The notes under the pieces are model-generated. The model did no database searches, was not told the origin of the DNA, and was given only the letters and a program-made list of their open reading frames with translations. The translations under genes and the position numbers were made by a program. Source: an uncultured Microbacteriaceae bacterium (GTDB lineage Bacteria; Actinomycetota; Actinomycetes; Actinomycetales; Microbacteriaceae). Taken from it: a DNA stretch of 44,201 nt. Shown here one piece after another: positions 35,949-43,361 of the stretch (positions within the stretch are counted from its first letter, which is position 1; every line of letters begins with the position of its first letter). The stretch lies in the NCBI GenBank assembly GCA_946481135.1, contig CAMLMQ010000004.1:1-44201 (forward strand). The letters are read 5' to 3'.

Positions 35949-35954
35949 TAGCGT
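35949..35954 (+). promoter_or_regulatory. -10 element of a leaderless promoter for the first EamA transporter
   Basis: TAGCGT ends six bases before the ATG at 35961. GGAGG abuts the ATG and is too close to act as a ribosome binding site. Confidence 0.5.
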
Positions 35955-35960
35955 CGGAGG

Positions 35961-36866
35961 ATGCCCTCCCGCTCCGGTCTCGTCTGGGGCGTCGTCGGTG
36001 TCGTCGCGTTCTCGCTCACCCTCCCGTTGACCCGGGTCGCGGTGGGCGGCCTCTCGCCGCTGTTCATCGGCTGCGGCCGCGCGGTCGTCGCGGCCCTGCT
36101 CGCCGCGATCGTGCTCGCAGCGACGCGTCAGCGGCTGCCGCGCGGCACGCAGTGGCTGCGGCTCGCGGTGGTCGCCGCCGGGGTCGTGGCGGGCTTCCCG
36201 CTGCTCACCTCCTACGCGCTCACCACGGCATCCTCGTCGCACGGGGCCGTCGTGATCGCGCTGCTGCCCGCTGCCACAGCGGTGCTCGCGGTGCTGCGCG
36301 CCCGGGAGCGTCCGCCCCTGCCGTTCTGGGTCTTCGCCGCGCTCGGGGCGGTCGCGGCGCTCGTGTTCGCGTCGGTGCAGGGCGACGGCTTCGGGATGCC
36401 GGTGTGGAGCGACCTGCTCTTCTTCGGCGCCGTCATCGCGGCGGCCGTCGGCTACGCGGAGGGTGCGCTGCTCAGCCGCGAGCTCGGGTCGTGGCAGACG
36501 ATCTCGTGGGCGCTCGTCGTCGCGGCGCCGGTCATGGCGGTGCTGACGGTCGTCGCGTGGTCGGCGCAGCCCCCGGCGGCCGAGCCGATCGAGTGGGCGG
36601 CGTTCGCGTACCTCGCGGCGGTGAGCATGTTCCTCGGCTTCTTCGCCTGGTATCGCGGGCTCGCGATCGGACCCATCGCCCGCGTCAGCCAGGTGCAGCT
36701 CGTGCAACCCGTGCTGACTCTCGTGTGGTCGGCGCTGCTGCTGCGGGAGCAGCTCACGCTGCCGCTGCTGCTCGGGGGTCTGGTGGTCATCCTCTGTGCG
36801 GCGCTCGCCGTTCGGGTGCGGATGCGCCCGCGCAAGGGGGTGCCCGCCGTCGCGCGCGGCGGCTAG
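35961..36866 (+). CDS. EamA/DMT family transporter
   Basis: The 301-residue protein has about ten membrane segments in two EamA repeats, with the second repeat containing the FAWYRGLAIGPIARVSQVQLVQPVLTLVWS pattern of RhaT/YdcZ-like DMT transporters. The substrate is unknown; relatives export amino acids or metabolites. The start is well fixed by the -10 six bases upstream. Confidence 0.9.
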   Translation: MPSRSGLVWGVVGVVAFSLTLPLTRVAVGGLSPLFIGCGRAVVAALLAAIVLAATRQRLPRGTQWLRLAVVAAGVVAGFPLLTSYALTTASSSHGAVVIALLPAATAVLAVLRARERPPLPFWVFAALGAVAALVFASVQGDGFGMPVWSDLLFFGAVIAAAVGYAEGALLSRELGSWQTISWALVVAAPVMAVLTVVAWSAQPPAAEPIEWAAFAYLAAVSMFLGFFAWYRGLAIGPIARVSQVQLVQPVLTLVWSALLLREQLTLPLLLGGLVVILCAALAVRVRMRPRKGVPAVARGG

Positions 36867-36892
36867 CGTTCGCAGCGACCGAGGAGGTTCCC

Positions 36893-37288
36893 ATGTCGAC
36901 CGACACCCCTGCCGCTGCGAACACCCCTGCCGCTGCGAACAGCCCCGCCGCCCGCCCCGAGCGCACCTCCCGGCTCTACGCCGCGGCGATCGTGCTCAGC
37001 TCACTCGTCATCGCCTTCCCGCTCTTCGTGGGGCGGGTGGTCGAGGCGATCCTCGACACCGTCAACCCGGCGAACGTCGACACCACCCAGGATCTGGCGT
37101 ATCTCAGCGAGATCCTCGGCTGGTCGTTCGCGCTGCTCGGGGTGCTGCTCGTCGTCATCGTGGTCGTGCTCGCGATCCTCTATCGCCGGGCGAAGACGCT
37201 CGACGCGATCGCACTGCCGCTGCTCGTGCTCGCGCTGCAGATCGTGATCGGCGTGGTGAGCCTGCTGTTGACCGGCCTCGCCGGCTAG
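36893..37288 (+). CDS. small three-segment membrane protein with N-terminal hexapeptide repeats
   Basis: The 131-residue protein is not recognised. Residues 5-22 are tandem TPAAAN/TPAAAN/SPAARP units encoded by an exact 18-base direct repeat (36905-36922, 36923-36940). Three predicted membrane segments follow (~31-50, ~75-100, ~105-128). GAGGAGG upstream of the ATG at 36893 is a strong ribosome binding site. It lies 26 bases after the EamA gene and ahead of the Tad genes. Confidence 0.75.
   Translation: MSTDTPAAANTPAAANSPAARPERTSRLYAAAIVLSSLVIAFPLFVGRVVEAILDTVNPANVDTTQDLAYLSEILGWSFALLGVLLVVIVVVLAILYRRAKTLDAIALPLLVLALQIVIGVVSLLLTGLAG
36905..36940 (+). repeat. two exact tandem copies of an 18-base coding repeat
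   Basis: The unit ACCCCTGCCGCTGCGAAC occurs twice, followed by a partial third unit. It encodes TPAAAN. Such repeats can expand or contract in steps that preserve the frame. Confidence 0.9.
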
Positions 37289-37327
37289 CTCTGTGGAGAA
37301 CCCCCGCCGGCTGGGGCGCGGGGTTCG

Positions 37328-37333
37328 CACAAT
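37328..37333 (+). promoter_or_regulatory. -10-like element of a leaderless promoter for the Tad ATPase
   Basis: CACAAT ends six bases before the GTG at 37340. Confidence 0.45.
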
Positions 37334-37339
37334 GGCGGG

Positions 37340-38566
37340 GTGACCGCAGCCGTCGACCTCATCACCGACCGGGTGCGTGAGCGCGTGCGGCGGGAGGGCG
37401 TCGACCTCGTCGCCGACTCGGAGCTCGCCGACCGCTACGTGCGCGAGGAGCTGCGCCGGTACTCGGAGCGCGCCCTCGGTGGGTCGGCGCCGCTGCTCGC
37501 GGACGAGGCGGCGGCATCCCGGCAGATCCTGGCCGCGGTGACGGGCCTCGGGCCGCTGCAGCCGCTGCTCGACGACCCGACCGTGGAGGAGGTGTGGATC
37601 AATGCCCCCGACCGGGTGTTCGTCGCCCGCAACGGCGTCTCGGAACGGGTGTCGCTCGACCTCACAGAGGCGGATGTGCGCGACCTGGTCGAGCGGATGC
37701 TGCGCAGCACCGGTCGGCGCGTCGACGTGAGTTCGCCGTTCGTCGACGCCTCGCTTCCCGACGGGTCGCGCCTGCATGTCGCGATCCCCGACATCACGCG
37801 GGCGCACTGGGCGGTCAACATCCGCAAGTTCCGGTCCGGGATGCGCGACCTGCGCGAACTCGTGCGGCTCGGGTCGCTGAGCCCGCAGGCCGCCGAGTTC
37901 CTGCACGCGGCCGTGTGGGCGGGTCTCAACATCCTCGTCTCGGGCGCGACCCAGTCCGGCAAGACGACCCTGCTCGGCGCGCTGCTCGCCTCGGCGCGGC
38001 CCGAGGAGCGCATCGTCACGGTCGAGGAGACGTTCGAACTCGCGGTCGCGGCGCCCGACTGGGTCGCGCTGCAGTGCCGGCAGCCGTCGCTCGAGGGCAC
38101 GGGTGAGGTGACGCTGCGGCGGCTCGTGAAGGAGGCGCTGCGGATGCGGCCCGACCGACTCGTCGTCGGCGAGGTGCGGGAAGCCGAGTCGCTCGACCTG
38201 CTGATCGCGCTCAACTCGGGACTGCCGGGCATGTGCTCCCTGCACGCCAACTCGGGATCCGACGCGCTGCGGAAGCTCACGACCCTGCCGCTGCTCGCCG
38301 GCCGCAACATCGATGCGGCGTTCGTCGTGCCGACCGTCGCGACGTCGATCGATCTCGTCGTGCACGCCGAACTCGACCGCTCCGGACACCGCCACGTCGT
38401 CGAGATCGTCGCCCCGACCGGCCGCGCCGCCGACGGGGTGGTGGAGTCGACGCGACTGTTCGCGCGCAGCGGGTCGACGCTCGTCGCGACGGGGGAGTCG
38501 CCGGCGCAGCGCGACAAGTTCGAACGGGCCGGGGTCGACGTCGACGCGTACCTGGGGTCGCGGTGA
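37340..38566 (+). CDS. TadA/CpaF-type secretion ATPase
   Basis: The 408-residue ATPase has an N-terminal domain (1-180) followed by a RecA-like core: Walker A GATQSGKT (202-209), the aspartate-box-like VTVEETFEL (227-235), Walker B LVVGEVR and a His box around MCSLHANS. It would power assembly of a Tad/Flp pilus or related type IV secretion apparatus in the cytoplasm. GTG at 37340 is leaderless by its -10. The next gene overlaps the stop by four bases. The Walker A has Gln-Ser where many family members have Gly-Ser. Confidence 0.92.
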   Translation: MTAAVDLITDRVRERVRREGVDLVADSELADRYVREELRRYSERALGGSAPLLADEAAASRQILAAVTGLGPLQPLLDDPTVEEVWINAPDRVFVARNGVSERVSLDLTEADVRDLVERMLRSTGRRVDVSSPFVDASLPDGSRLHVAIPDITRAHWAVNIRKFRSGMRDLRELVRLGSLSPQAAEFLHAAVWAGLNILVSGATQSGKTTLLGALLASARPEERIVTVEETFELAVAAPDWVALQCRQPSLEGTGEVTLRRLVKEALRMRPDRLVVGEVREAESLDLLIALNSGLPGMCSLHANSGSDALRKLTTLPLLAGRNIDAAFVVPTVATSIDLVVHAELDRSGHRHVVEIVAPTGRAADGVVESTRLFARSGSTLVATGESPAQRDKFERAGVDVDAYLGSR

Positions 38567-39423
38567 CGATCGCGGCGGGGCTGCTGCTCGGGGTGGGGCT
38601 GCTGCTCGTCGCGTCGCCAATCCTGTGGCCGCGCACGTCGTCGGCGCCGCGCCGCGGTGGGGTGCTCGACGGATGGCGCGAGCGGCTCGCGCAGGCGGGG
38701 CTCGGGCGGGTGGCGGTCGGCGTGCCGATCGCGGTGAGTATCCTCGCGGGGCTCGTCGTCGGCGCCCTCGTGCTGGCGGTGGCGCCCGTGCCCGCGCTCG
38801 CGCTCGCCGGTGCCGGGCTCGGGGCCGCCTTGCCGGTCGCGGTGCTCTCCGCCCGCGCCCGCGCGCTGCGTCGCACGCTGCGGCTCGCGTGGCCCGACCT
38901 CGTCGACCATCTCGTGTCGGGCATCCGCGCCGGCGTGCCGCTCGCGGAGGCGGTCGGAGCGCTCGCCGAGGTCGGACCGGCCGAGACCCGGCCCGCCTTC
39001 CGCGCGTTCGAGCGGCGCGCCCTCGGATCGGGCAACCTCGCCTCCGCCCTCGACGGGCTGAAGGCCGACCTCGCCGACCCGATCGCCGACCGCATCGTCG
39101 AGACGCTCAAACTCGCGCGCGAGGTGGGCGGCTCGGAGCTGCCCGCGATCCTGCGCACCCTCGCGGCATCCCTGCGGGTGGATGCCGCGGTGCGGTCCGA
39201 AGTCGAGGCGAGGCAGTCGTGGGTGCGGGGCGCCGCCCGACTCGGCGTCGTCGCGCCGTGGGTCGTGCTGCTCCTGCTCGCGTCGCGCCCCGAGGCGGCC
39301 GCCGCCTACAACTCGCTCGCGGGGCTCGCGCTCCTCGCGGTCGGGCTCGCGGTGACGATCGTCGCCTACCGCGTCATGATCGCCCTCGGTCGCCTGCCGG
39401 AGGAACGGCGGTGGTTCGCATGA
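38563..39423 (+). CDS. type II secretion F-domain membrane protein (TadB-like)
   Basis: The 286-residue protein has N-terminal and C-terminal membrane segments. A central T2SF domain (~105-240) carries the LVSGIRAGVPLAEAVGAL and LKLAREVGGSELPAILRTLAASL pattern. It should form the inner-membrane platform acted on by the ATPase. GTG at 38563 overlaps the ATPase stop (GTGA), and its own stop overlaps the next ATG. Confidence 0.9.
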   Translation: MTIAAGLLLGVGLLLVASPILWPRTSSAPRRGGVLDGWRERLAQAGLGRVAVGVPIAVSILAGLVVGALVLAVAPVPALALAGAGLGAALPVAVLSARARALRRTLRLAWPDLVDHLVSGIRAGVPLAEAVGALAEVGPAETRPAFRAFERRALGSGNLASALDGLKADLADPIADRIVETLKLAREVGGSELPAILRTLAASLRVDAAVRSEVEARQSWVRGAARLGVVAPWVVLLLLASRPEAAAAYNSLAGLALLAVGLAVTIVAYRVMIALGRLPEERRWFA

Positions 39424-40358
39424 CCCCGCTCGTCGCGCTCGCGGTGCCGGTCGGCATCCTGCTCGGTGTCGGGCTGTGGACGCTGCTCGGCCTCGTGCCC
39501 CGCGTGGGGGCGCAGCGCCTCGCCGCCCGCGTCGCCCCGTACGTCGTCGACGTGTCGCCCGAGGCGCGGGAGTTCCTCGACCGGCGGGTCGCCGATCCGC
39601 TCCCATTCGTCGGCGGGCTGCTCGCGCCCGTCGGGCGCCGCGTCGTCGGAGTCCTGCAGGCGGTCTTCGGCGGCGACGACTCGGTCGAGCGGCGGCTCCG
39701 TCAGGCGGGGTGGGTGGTCACCGTCGAGGGGCTGCGAGGGAGGCAGCTGCTCGGGGGCGTCGCGGGGGCCGGCGTCGGGGTGTTGCTCGCCGTGGCCGTC
39801 GGGCGGTCGGCCGCGGTGTCGCCGCTGCTGCTCGGTGCACTCGTCGTCGTCGGGCTCGCGATCGGCGTGCTGGCCCCCGACCAGTGGCTCACACGCGCGG
39901 CCCGGGTGCGGCGGGACCGCATCGCCGCCGAACTGCCGACCGTGCTGGAGTTCCTCACCCTCAGCCTCTCGGCGGGGGAGGGCGTGCTGGATGCTCTCCG
40001 CCGGGTGGCCCGTGCGGGCAACGGCGACCTCGCCCGCGAGCTCGGCGTCGTCGTCGCGCAGGTGAACGCGGGCGTGCCGCTCGCCCTCGCGCTGGAGCGC
40101 CTCGCCGACGAACTGAGGCTCCCGGCCCTCACGCGCACCGTCGAGCAGTTGCTCGGCGCGCTCGACCGCGGCACCCCACTCGTCGATGTGCTCCGCGCGC
40201 AGGCACAGGACTCCCGCGACGACGCGAAGCGCGGCTTGCTCGAAGCGGCGGGGAAGAAGGAGATCGCGATGCTCGTGCCTCTGGTGATGGGAGTGCTCCC
40301 CGTTACCGTGCTCTTTGCGATCTTCCCCGGCGTCATGGTGCTGCAGCTCGGCCTCTAA
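39420..40358 (+). CDS. type II secretion F-domain membrane protein (TadC-like), with exchanged 3' end
   Basis: The 312-residue protein has two N-terminal membrane segments, a T2SF domain (~150-275: LTLSLSAGEGVLDAL, LADELRLPALTRTVEQLLGALDRG) and a final segment ending VMVLQLGL. ATG at 39420 overlaps the upstream stop (ATGA). The last ~27 codons (40278-40358) use codons atypical of this genome (CCT, GGA, GTT, TTT, TAA). A second, host-like copy of the same tail lies at 40782-40862. The present 3' end therefore appears to have been replaced by incoming DNA. No pilin (Flp/TadE/TadF) gene follows. Confidence 0.88.
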   Translation: MTPLVALAVPVGILLGVGLWTLLGLVPRVGAQRLAARVAPYVVDVSPEAREFLDRRVADPLPFVGGLLAPVGRRVVGVLQAVFGGDDSVERRLRQAGWVVTVEGLRGRQLLGGVAGAGVGVLLAVAVGRSAAVSPLLLGALVVVGLAIGVLAPDQWLTRAARVRRDRIAAELPTVLEFLTLSLSAGEGVLDALRRVARAGNGDLARELGVVVAQVNAGVPLALALERLADELRLPALTRTVEQLLGALDRGTPLVDVLRAQAQDSRDDAKRGLLEAAGKKEIAMLVPLVMGVLPVTVLFAIFPGVMVLQLGL

Positions 40359-40369
40359 TCCACGCGGAC

Positions 40370-40375
40370 TACGGT
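40370..40375 (+). promoter_or_regulatory. -10 element of a leaderless promoter for the inserted membrane protein
   Basis: TACGGT is followed by CGACCC and the ATG at 40382, the same spacer as at 18907 and 43362. Confidence 0.5.
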
Positions 40376-40381
40376 CGACCC

Positions 40382-40738
40382 ATGGCTGATCAGGTCGGCG
40401 GCATCGCGACGAGTCGTTCGTCATTCCGTACCAACCTCGTGGTGGGTGTCCTCGCGGTGCTCGCCGTCGCCGCGATCATCGCCGCGTGGGTTACGGGCGG
40501 CGACACACGAGCCGCGAACCCTTGCGCGTCCGGGTGGGACAACGTCTGGGCACTTTGCGCCGCGATATTGATCTGCGCGGCGACCGCGGCGTCAGCTACT
40601 CCAGCACTGGTTGCGCTCGCAGCGCGTCGGCTCAATGGCGCCGCGCGCGGATTGTTGCGGACCGCTCTGATCTTCCTCGGGCTCTTCGCGGCATGGACTG
40701 TTTTGGCGGTCGGCGGCTACGGGTGGCACTGTTCGTGA
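40382..40738 (+). CDS. hypothetical three-segment membrane protein in an inserted segment
   Basis: The 118-residue protein has membrane segments at about 19-41, 54-80 and 92-113, and two of its cysteines lie between the first two. It is not recognised. Codon use is looser than its neighbours (ATA, TTG, ACT, CTT), which points to a foreign source. It lies between the present end of the TadC-like gene and a leftover copy of that end. Its role is unknown. Confidence 0.7.
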   Translation: MADQVGGIATSRSSFRTNLVVGVLAVLAVAAIIAAWVTGGDTRAANPCASGWDNVWALCAAILICAATAASATPALVALAARRLNGAARGLLRTALIFLGLFAAWTVLAVGGYGWHCS

Positions 40739-40781
40739 GCAGTCAGCGCCCGCCCAGCAGCACCCCAAATCGAACACGAGG

Positions 40782-40862
40782 CCGCTCGTCTTCGGCGTGC
40801 TGCCGGTGACCGTCGCGTTCGCCATCTTCCCGGGCGTGATGGTGCTCCAGCTCGGGTTCTGA
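40782..40862 (+). pseudogene. remnant 3' end of the TadC-like gene
   Basis: These 27 codons encode PLVFGVLPVTVAFAIFPG then VMVLQLGF and TGA. They align without gaps to the real gene end at 40278-40358 (23 of 26 residues identical), with about three quarters identity in DNA. Codon choice is typical of the host (CCG, GTG, GCC, TGA). No start codon or upstream coding part belongs to it, so it is a displaced tail. Confidence 0.85.
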
Positions 40863-40994
40863 GTTCCTCCGCGTCTCCGCCGTCCCGCCGCGTCGCCGTC
40901 AACTCGTTCGTCCGCGACTTTTCGCGCGGATCGCGCCTTCATCAGCGCGAGAAGTCGCGGATGGAGGGGCGCGACGACAATGTGAGCCCTCCGG
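40863..40994. other. gene-free junction region after the Tad locus
   Basis: This stretch between the displaced TadC tail and the CGNR gene holds the third repeat core and its large hairpin but no credible gene. Confidence 0.6.
40905..40931 (-). repeat. third copy of the palindromic repeat core
   Basis: Read on the minus strand this 27-base stretch matches 8384-8410 at 25 of 27 positions. It is also the left arm of a larger inverted repeat, 40911-40927 with 40945-40961 (16 of 17 pairs, 17-base loop). Confidence 0.75.
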
Positions 40995-41552
40995 TCAGTC
41001 GGCGTCCGAGCCCATGCGCTCCCGGAAACCCTGCTGATTGACGCGGTTGCCGCAGCGCACCGAGCAGAAGCGTTTCGAGCCGTTGCGGGACTGGTCGAGC
41101 AGCAGCCCGGTGCAGTCGGCGGCCTCGCACACGCGCATCCGGTCGGTGGCCCGCAGGCGCACGAGCTCGGCGAGGGCGAGCGCCCCCTCGGCGCGCATGC
41201 GGTCGACGAGGGGCGCGTCGTCGACGGTGGCGTGCAGGTGCCAGTCGAACCGGTCGTGGCGCACGAGCACGGGGAGGGCGTTGACGTCGCGCAGCCACCC
41301 GTTGACGACGGCCACCTGCTCGTCGCGCGGCAGCGACCAGACGCGGTGAAGTTCGTCGCGCAGTTCCCGAACCGAGGCGAGTTCGGCGGCGTCGCGATCG
41401 AAGCGCCCCGTGTAGCCGTGCTCGGTCAGCAGCGCCGTCAGCGAGGCGGGTGTCTCCAGCTCGTCCGACCCGCTGCGGGAGGCCGAGGCCTGTGTGTTCC
41501 CGAGCGCGACGAGGAACGCCATCGTGTCCTCGGTGTCAGGGGTGAAACGCAA
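40995..41552 (-). CDS. CGNR zinc-finger protein (ABATE domain), putative transcriptional regulator
   Basis: The 185-residue protein has an N-terminal ABATE-type domain (~10-125) and the C-terminal CGNR zinc finger. The metal ligands are Cys142, Cys147, Cys163 and Cys167, and the CGNR motif is at 167-170. Family members are thought to be DNA-binding regulators but are little studied. The start is TTG at 41552, supported by AAGGA seven bases upstream. An in-frame ATG at 41522 is the alternative. It is divergent from an EamA transporter, and two TCCTG-N-CAGGA palindromes lie between them. Confidence 0.88.
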   Translation of the reverse strand: MRFTPDTEDTMAFLVALGNTQASASRSGSDELETPASLTALLTEHGYTGRFDRDAAELASVRELRDELHRVWSLPRDEQVAVVNGWLRDVNALPVLVRHDRFDWHLHATVDDAPLVDRMRAEGALALAELVRLRATDRMRVCEAADCTGLLLDQSRNGSKRFCSVRCGNRVNQQGFRERMGSDAD

Positions 41553-41577
41553 TTTGAGTCCTTACCGGCTCGAGTCC

Positions 41578-41616
41578 TACTGTCAGGATCGTAACCGCCA
41601 CTCGTTCCTGACAGGA
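41578..41616 (+). promoter_or_regulatory. paired palindromic operators and facing promoters between CGNR regulator and EamA gene
   Basis: Site 1 TACTGTCAGGA (41578-41588) and site 2 TCCTGACAGGA (41606-41616, perfect around the central A) have centres 28 bases apart. They also form a nine-base inverted repeat CTGTCAGGA/TCCTGACAG. The plus-strand TACTGT (41578-41583) and minus-strand TACGAT (41588-41593) are plausible -10 elements within or next to site 1, so one bound factor could control both genes. Confidence 0.6.
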
Positions 41617-41622
41617 CCGCCC

Positions 41623-42603
41623 ATGCCCCGCTCGGCCGTGACCACCGGACTCGCCGCCGGCATCCTCGCGTCGCTCACCTTCGGCACCTCCGGTGCACTC
41701 GTGAAGCCGCTGCTCGAAGCGGGCTGGAGCCCCGCCGCGGCGGTCACCATCCGGGCGGCGCTCGCCGGCATCCTGCTCGTGCCGTTCGCGATCCGCGCGC
41801 TGCGGGGGAAGTGGGATGCCGTGTGGCGCGGGCGGTGGCGCATCCTCGGCATGGCGCTCGTCGGGGTCGCCGGCACGCAGGTCGTGTACTTCGCGGCGAT
41901 CCAGCGCATCCCGGTGTCGACCGGGCTGCTCATCGAATACGCGGCGCCGCTGCTGCTCGTCGCGTGGGTGGCCGCGACGACGCGACGGATGCCGCGCCCG
42001 ATCGTGCTCGTCGGCGCCGCCGTCGCGGTGCTCGGGCTCGTGCTCATCATCGGACCGGTCGGCGGCGGCGATCCGGTCGGCTACGCGTTCGCCGCACTCG
42101 CCGCGGTCGGCTGTGCCATCTACTACGTGATCGCCGCGCGCCCCGCCGACGGACTGCCCGCCGTCGCGCTCGCCGCGGGGGGACTGCTCGGCGGCGCCCT
42201 CTCGCTGCTCGTCGTCGGCGTGACCGGCCTCGTGCCGTTCACCGCGACGTTCGGGTCGGTGCCCGCCGTGGGGGGCGGCATGCTGCCCTGGTGGGTGCCC
42301 GTCGCCGTGCTCGCGGCCACGACCGCCGTCGCCTACTCGTTCAGCATCCGGGCGTCGCAGCTCTTGGGGTCACGGCTCATGTCGTTCGTCGGGATGCTGG
42401 AGGTCGTCTTCGCGGCGCTCTTCGCGTGGGTGCTCATCGGCGAGGCGCTCACCCTCGTGCAGGCACTCGGCGGGGCGCTCATCCTGGTCGGCATCGCGTG
42501 CGTGCGAGCCGAGCGGCGCGACAGCCCCGCGGAGGTCGCGGTCGTGCCCGACCCGCCGCTGCCCGAGTTGCCGTTGCACGACGCCCCCGAACCCGTGCGC
42601 TGA
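41623..42603 (+). CDS. EamA/DMT family transporter
   Basis: The 326-residue protein has ten predicted membrane segments in two EamA repeats (first ~8-140, second ~150-290) and a proline-rich acidic C-terminal tail. ATG at 41623 has AGGA six bases upstream, which overlaps operator site 2. Control by the divergent CGNR protein is inferred. The substrate is unknown; it is not closely alike to the EamA protein at 35961-36866. Confidence 0.9.
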   Translation: MPRSAVTTGLAAGILASLTFGTSGALVKPLLEAGWSPAAAVTIRAALAGILLVPFAIRALRGKWDAVWRGRWRILGMALVGVAGTQVVYFAAIQRIPVSTGLLIEYAAPLLLVAWVAATTRRMPRPIVLVGAAVAVLGLVLIIGPVGGGDPVGYAFAALAAVGCAIYYVIAARPADGLPAVALAAGGLLGGALSLLVVGVTGLVPFTATFGSVPAVGGGMLPWWVPVAVLAATTAVAYSFSIRASQLLGSRLMSFVGMLEVVFAALFAWVLIGEALTLVQALGGALILVGIACVRAERRDSPAEVAVVPDPPLPELPLHDAPEPVR

Positions 42604-42616
42604 GCGCCCGCAGGGC

Positions 42617-42814
42617 TCAGTGCGGCCCGGGCGGCAGCTTGTCGACGCCGTGCCGTGCGGGCTTGTCGGGCTCCGCCGCCGTGTCGGGAGAGACGCCGCC
42701 CTCGGCCTCGGCGCCGTCGATCGGATATGGCGCCTCGGCGGTCGTGCGGTCGTCGCCGGGCTCGCGCTCGTCCTCGGGCGGGAGGTGGTCTGTCGGCTGC
42801 TTGTGGTCGGCCAT
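42617..42814 (-). CDS. small acidic proline-rich hypothetical protein
   Basis: The 65-residue protein is hydrophilic and probably disordered (many Pro, Asp, Glu), starting MADHKQPTDHLPPEDE. It is not recognised. Support comes from CACGGT six bases before the ATG and a tidy position between two other genes. It is divergent from the gene at 42890. Confidence 0.55.
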   Translation of the reverse strand: MADHKQPTDHLPPEDEREPGDDRTTAEAPYPIDGAEAEGGVSPDTAAEPDKPARHGVDKLPPGPH

Positions 42815-42820
42815 GACTCC

Positions 42821-42826
42821 ACCGTG
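42821..42826 (-). promoter_or_regulatory. -10-like element for the small acidic protein
   Basis: CACGGT on the minus strand ends six bases before the ATG at 42814. Confidence 0.35.
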
Positions 42827-42877
42827 CGTCACGAGGATGCGGGCATCCAGGGGGTTGCATTCGCGGGCGGACGGGCG

Positions 42878-42883
42878 CAGGGT
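42878..42883 (+). promoter_or_regulatory. -10-like element for the gene at 42890
   Basis: CAGGGT ends six bases before the ATG. Confidence 0.35.
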
Positions 42884-42889
42884 GGCGGC

Positions 42890-43333
42890 ATGGACCAGCC
42901 GACCGCCGAGGCGGCACTCGCACGCCTGAAGCGTCTCGTCGGAGAGTGGGACGTCGAGTCGACCTGGCCCGACGACCGCATCGGACCCGCGCACGGGCGC
43001 ACCGCGATCACGTGGCACGACTCCGGGGCGCACCTCGTCGTGAGGTCGACCGTCGACCTGCCCGAGGTGCCCGACTCGACGAGCATCATCGGCTGCGACG
43101 GCGCGAGCGACGGGTACGTCATGCTCTACGCCGACGAGCGCGGCGTCAGCCGCATCTTCCGGATGAGCATCGACGACCGCGAGTGGATGCTGTCGCGTGA
43201 CGGCATCCCGTTCGCTCAGCGATTCGTCGCACACGCCAGCGACGACGGGAACACGATGTCGGGCGGCTGGGAGATCGAGCGGGACGGCGTGCTCCAGCAC
43301 GACTTCGCGATGGTCTACCGACGCGTCACCTGA
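42890..43333 (+). CDS. hypothetical protein, lipocalin-like/DUF1579-like fold
   Basis: The 147-residue protein opens with an Ala/Leu-rich helix and then LVGEWDVEST, the start of a predicted beta-barrel with alternating strands (YVMLYADERGVSRIFRMSID, WMLSRDG). This resembles DUF1579-type or other small lipocalin-like barrels that bind small ligands. No catalytic residues are recognised. The assignment to a family is tentative. Confidence 0.75.
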   Translation: MDQPTAEAALARLKRLVGEWDVESTWPDDRIGPAHGRTAITWHDSGAHLVVRSTVDLPEVPDSTSIIGCDGASDGYVMLYADERGVSRIFRMSIDDREWMLSRDGIPFAQRFVAHASDDGNTMSGGWEIERDGVLQHDFAMVYRRVT

Positions 43334-43349
43334 ACCCCGAGCGCGCCGA

Positions 43350-43355
43350 TAGCCT
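43350..43355 (+). promoter_or_regulatory. -10 element of a leaderless promoter for the RidA gene
   Basis: TAGCCT is followed by CGACCC and the ATG at 43362. Confidence 0.55.
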
Positions 43356-43361
43356 CGACCC

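Noticed and set aside
36905..36940. Two tandem 18-base repeats as a CRISPR or integration signal
   Set aside because: They are in frame, encode a hexapeptide repeat and have no spacers.
40486..40809. A separate small gene overlapping the inserted membrane protein
   Set aside because: It is out of frame with the membrane protein, Arg/Ser-rich and without start signals.
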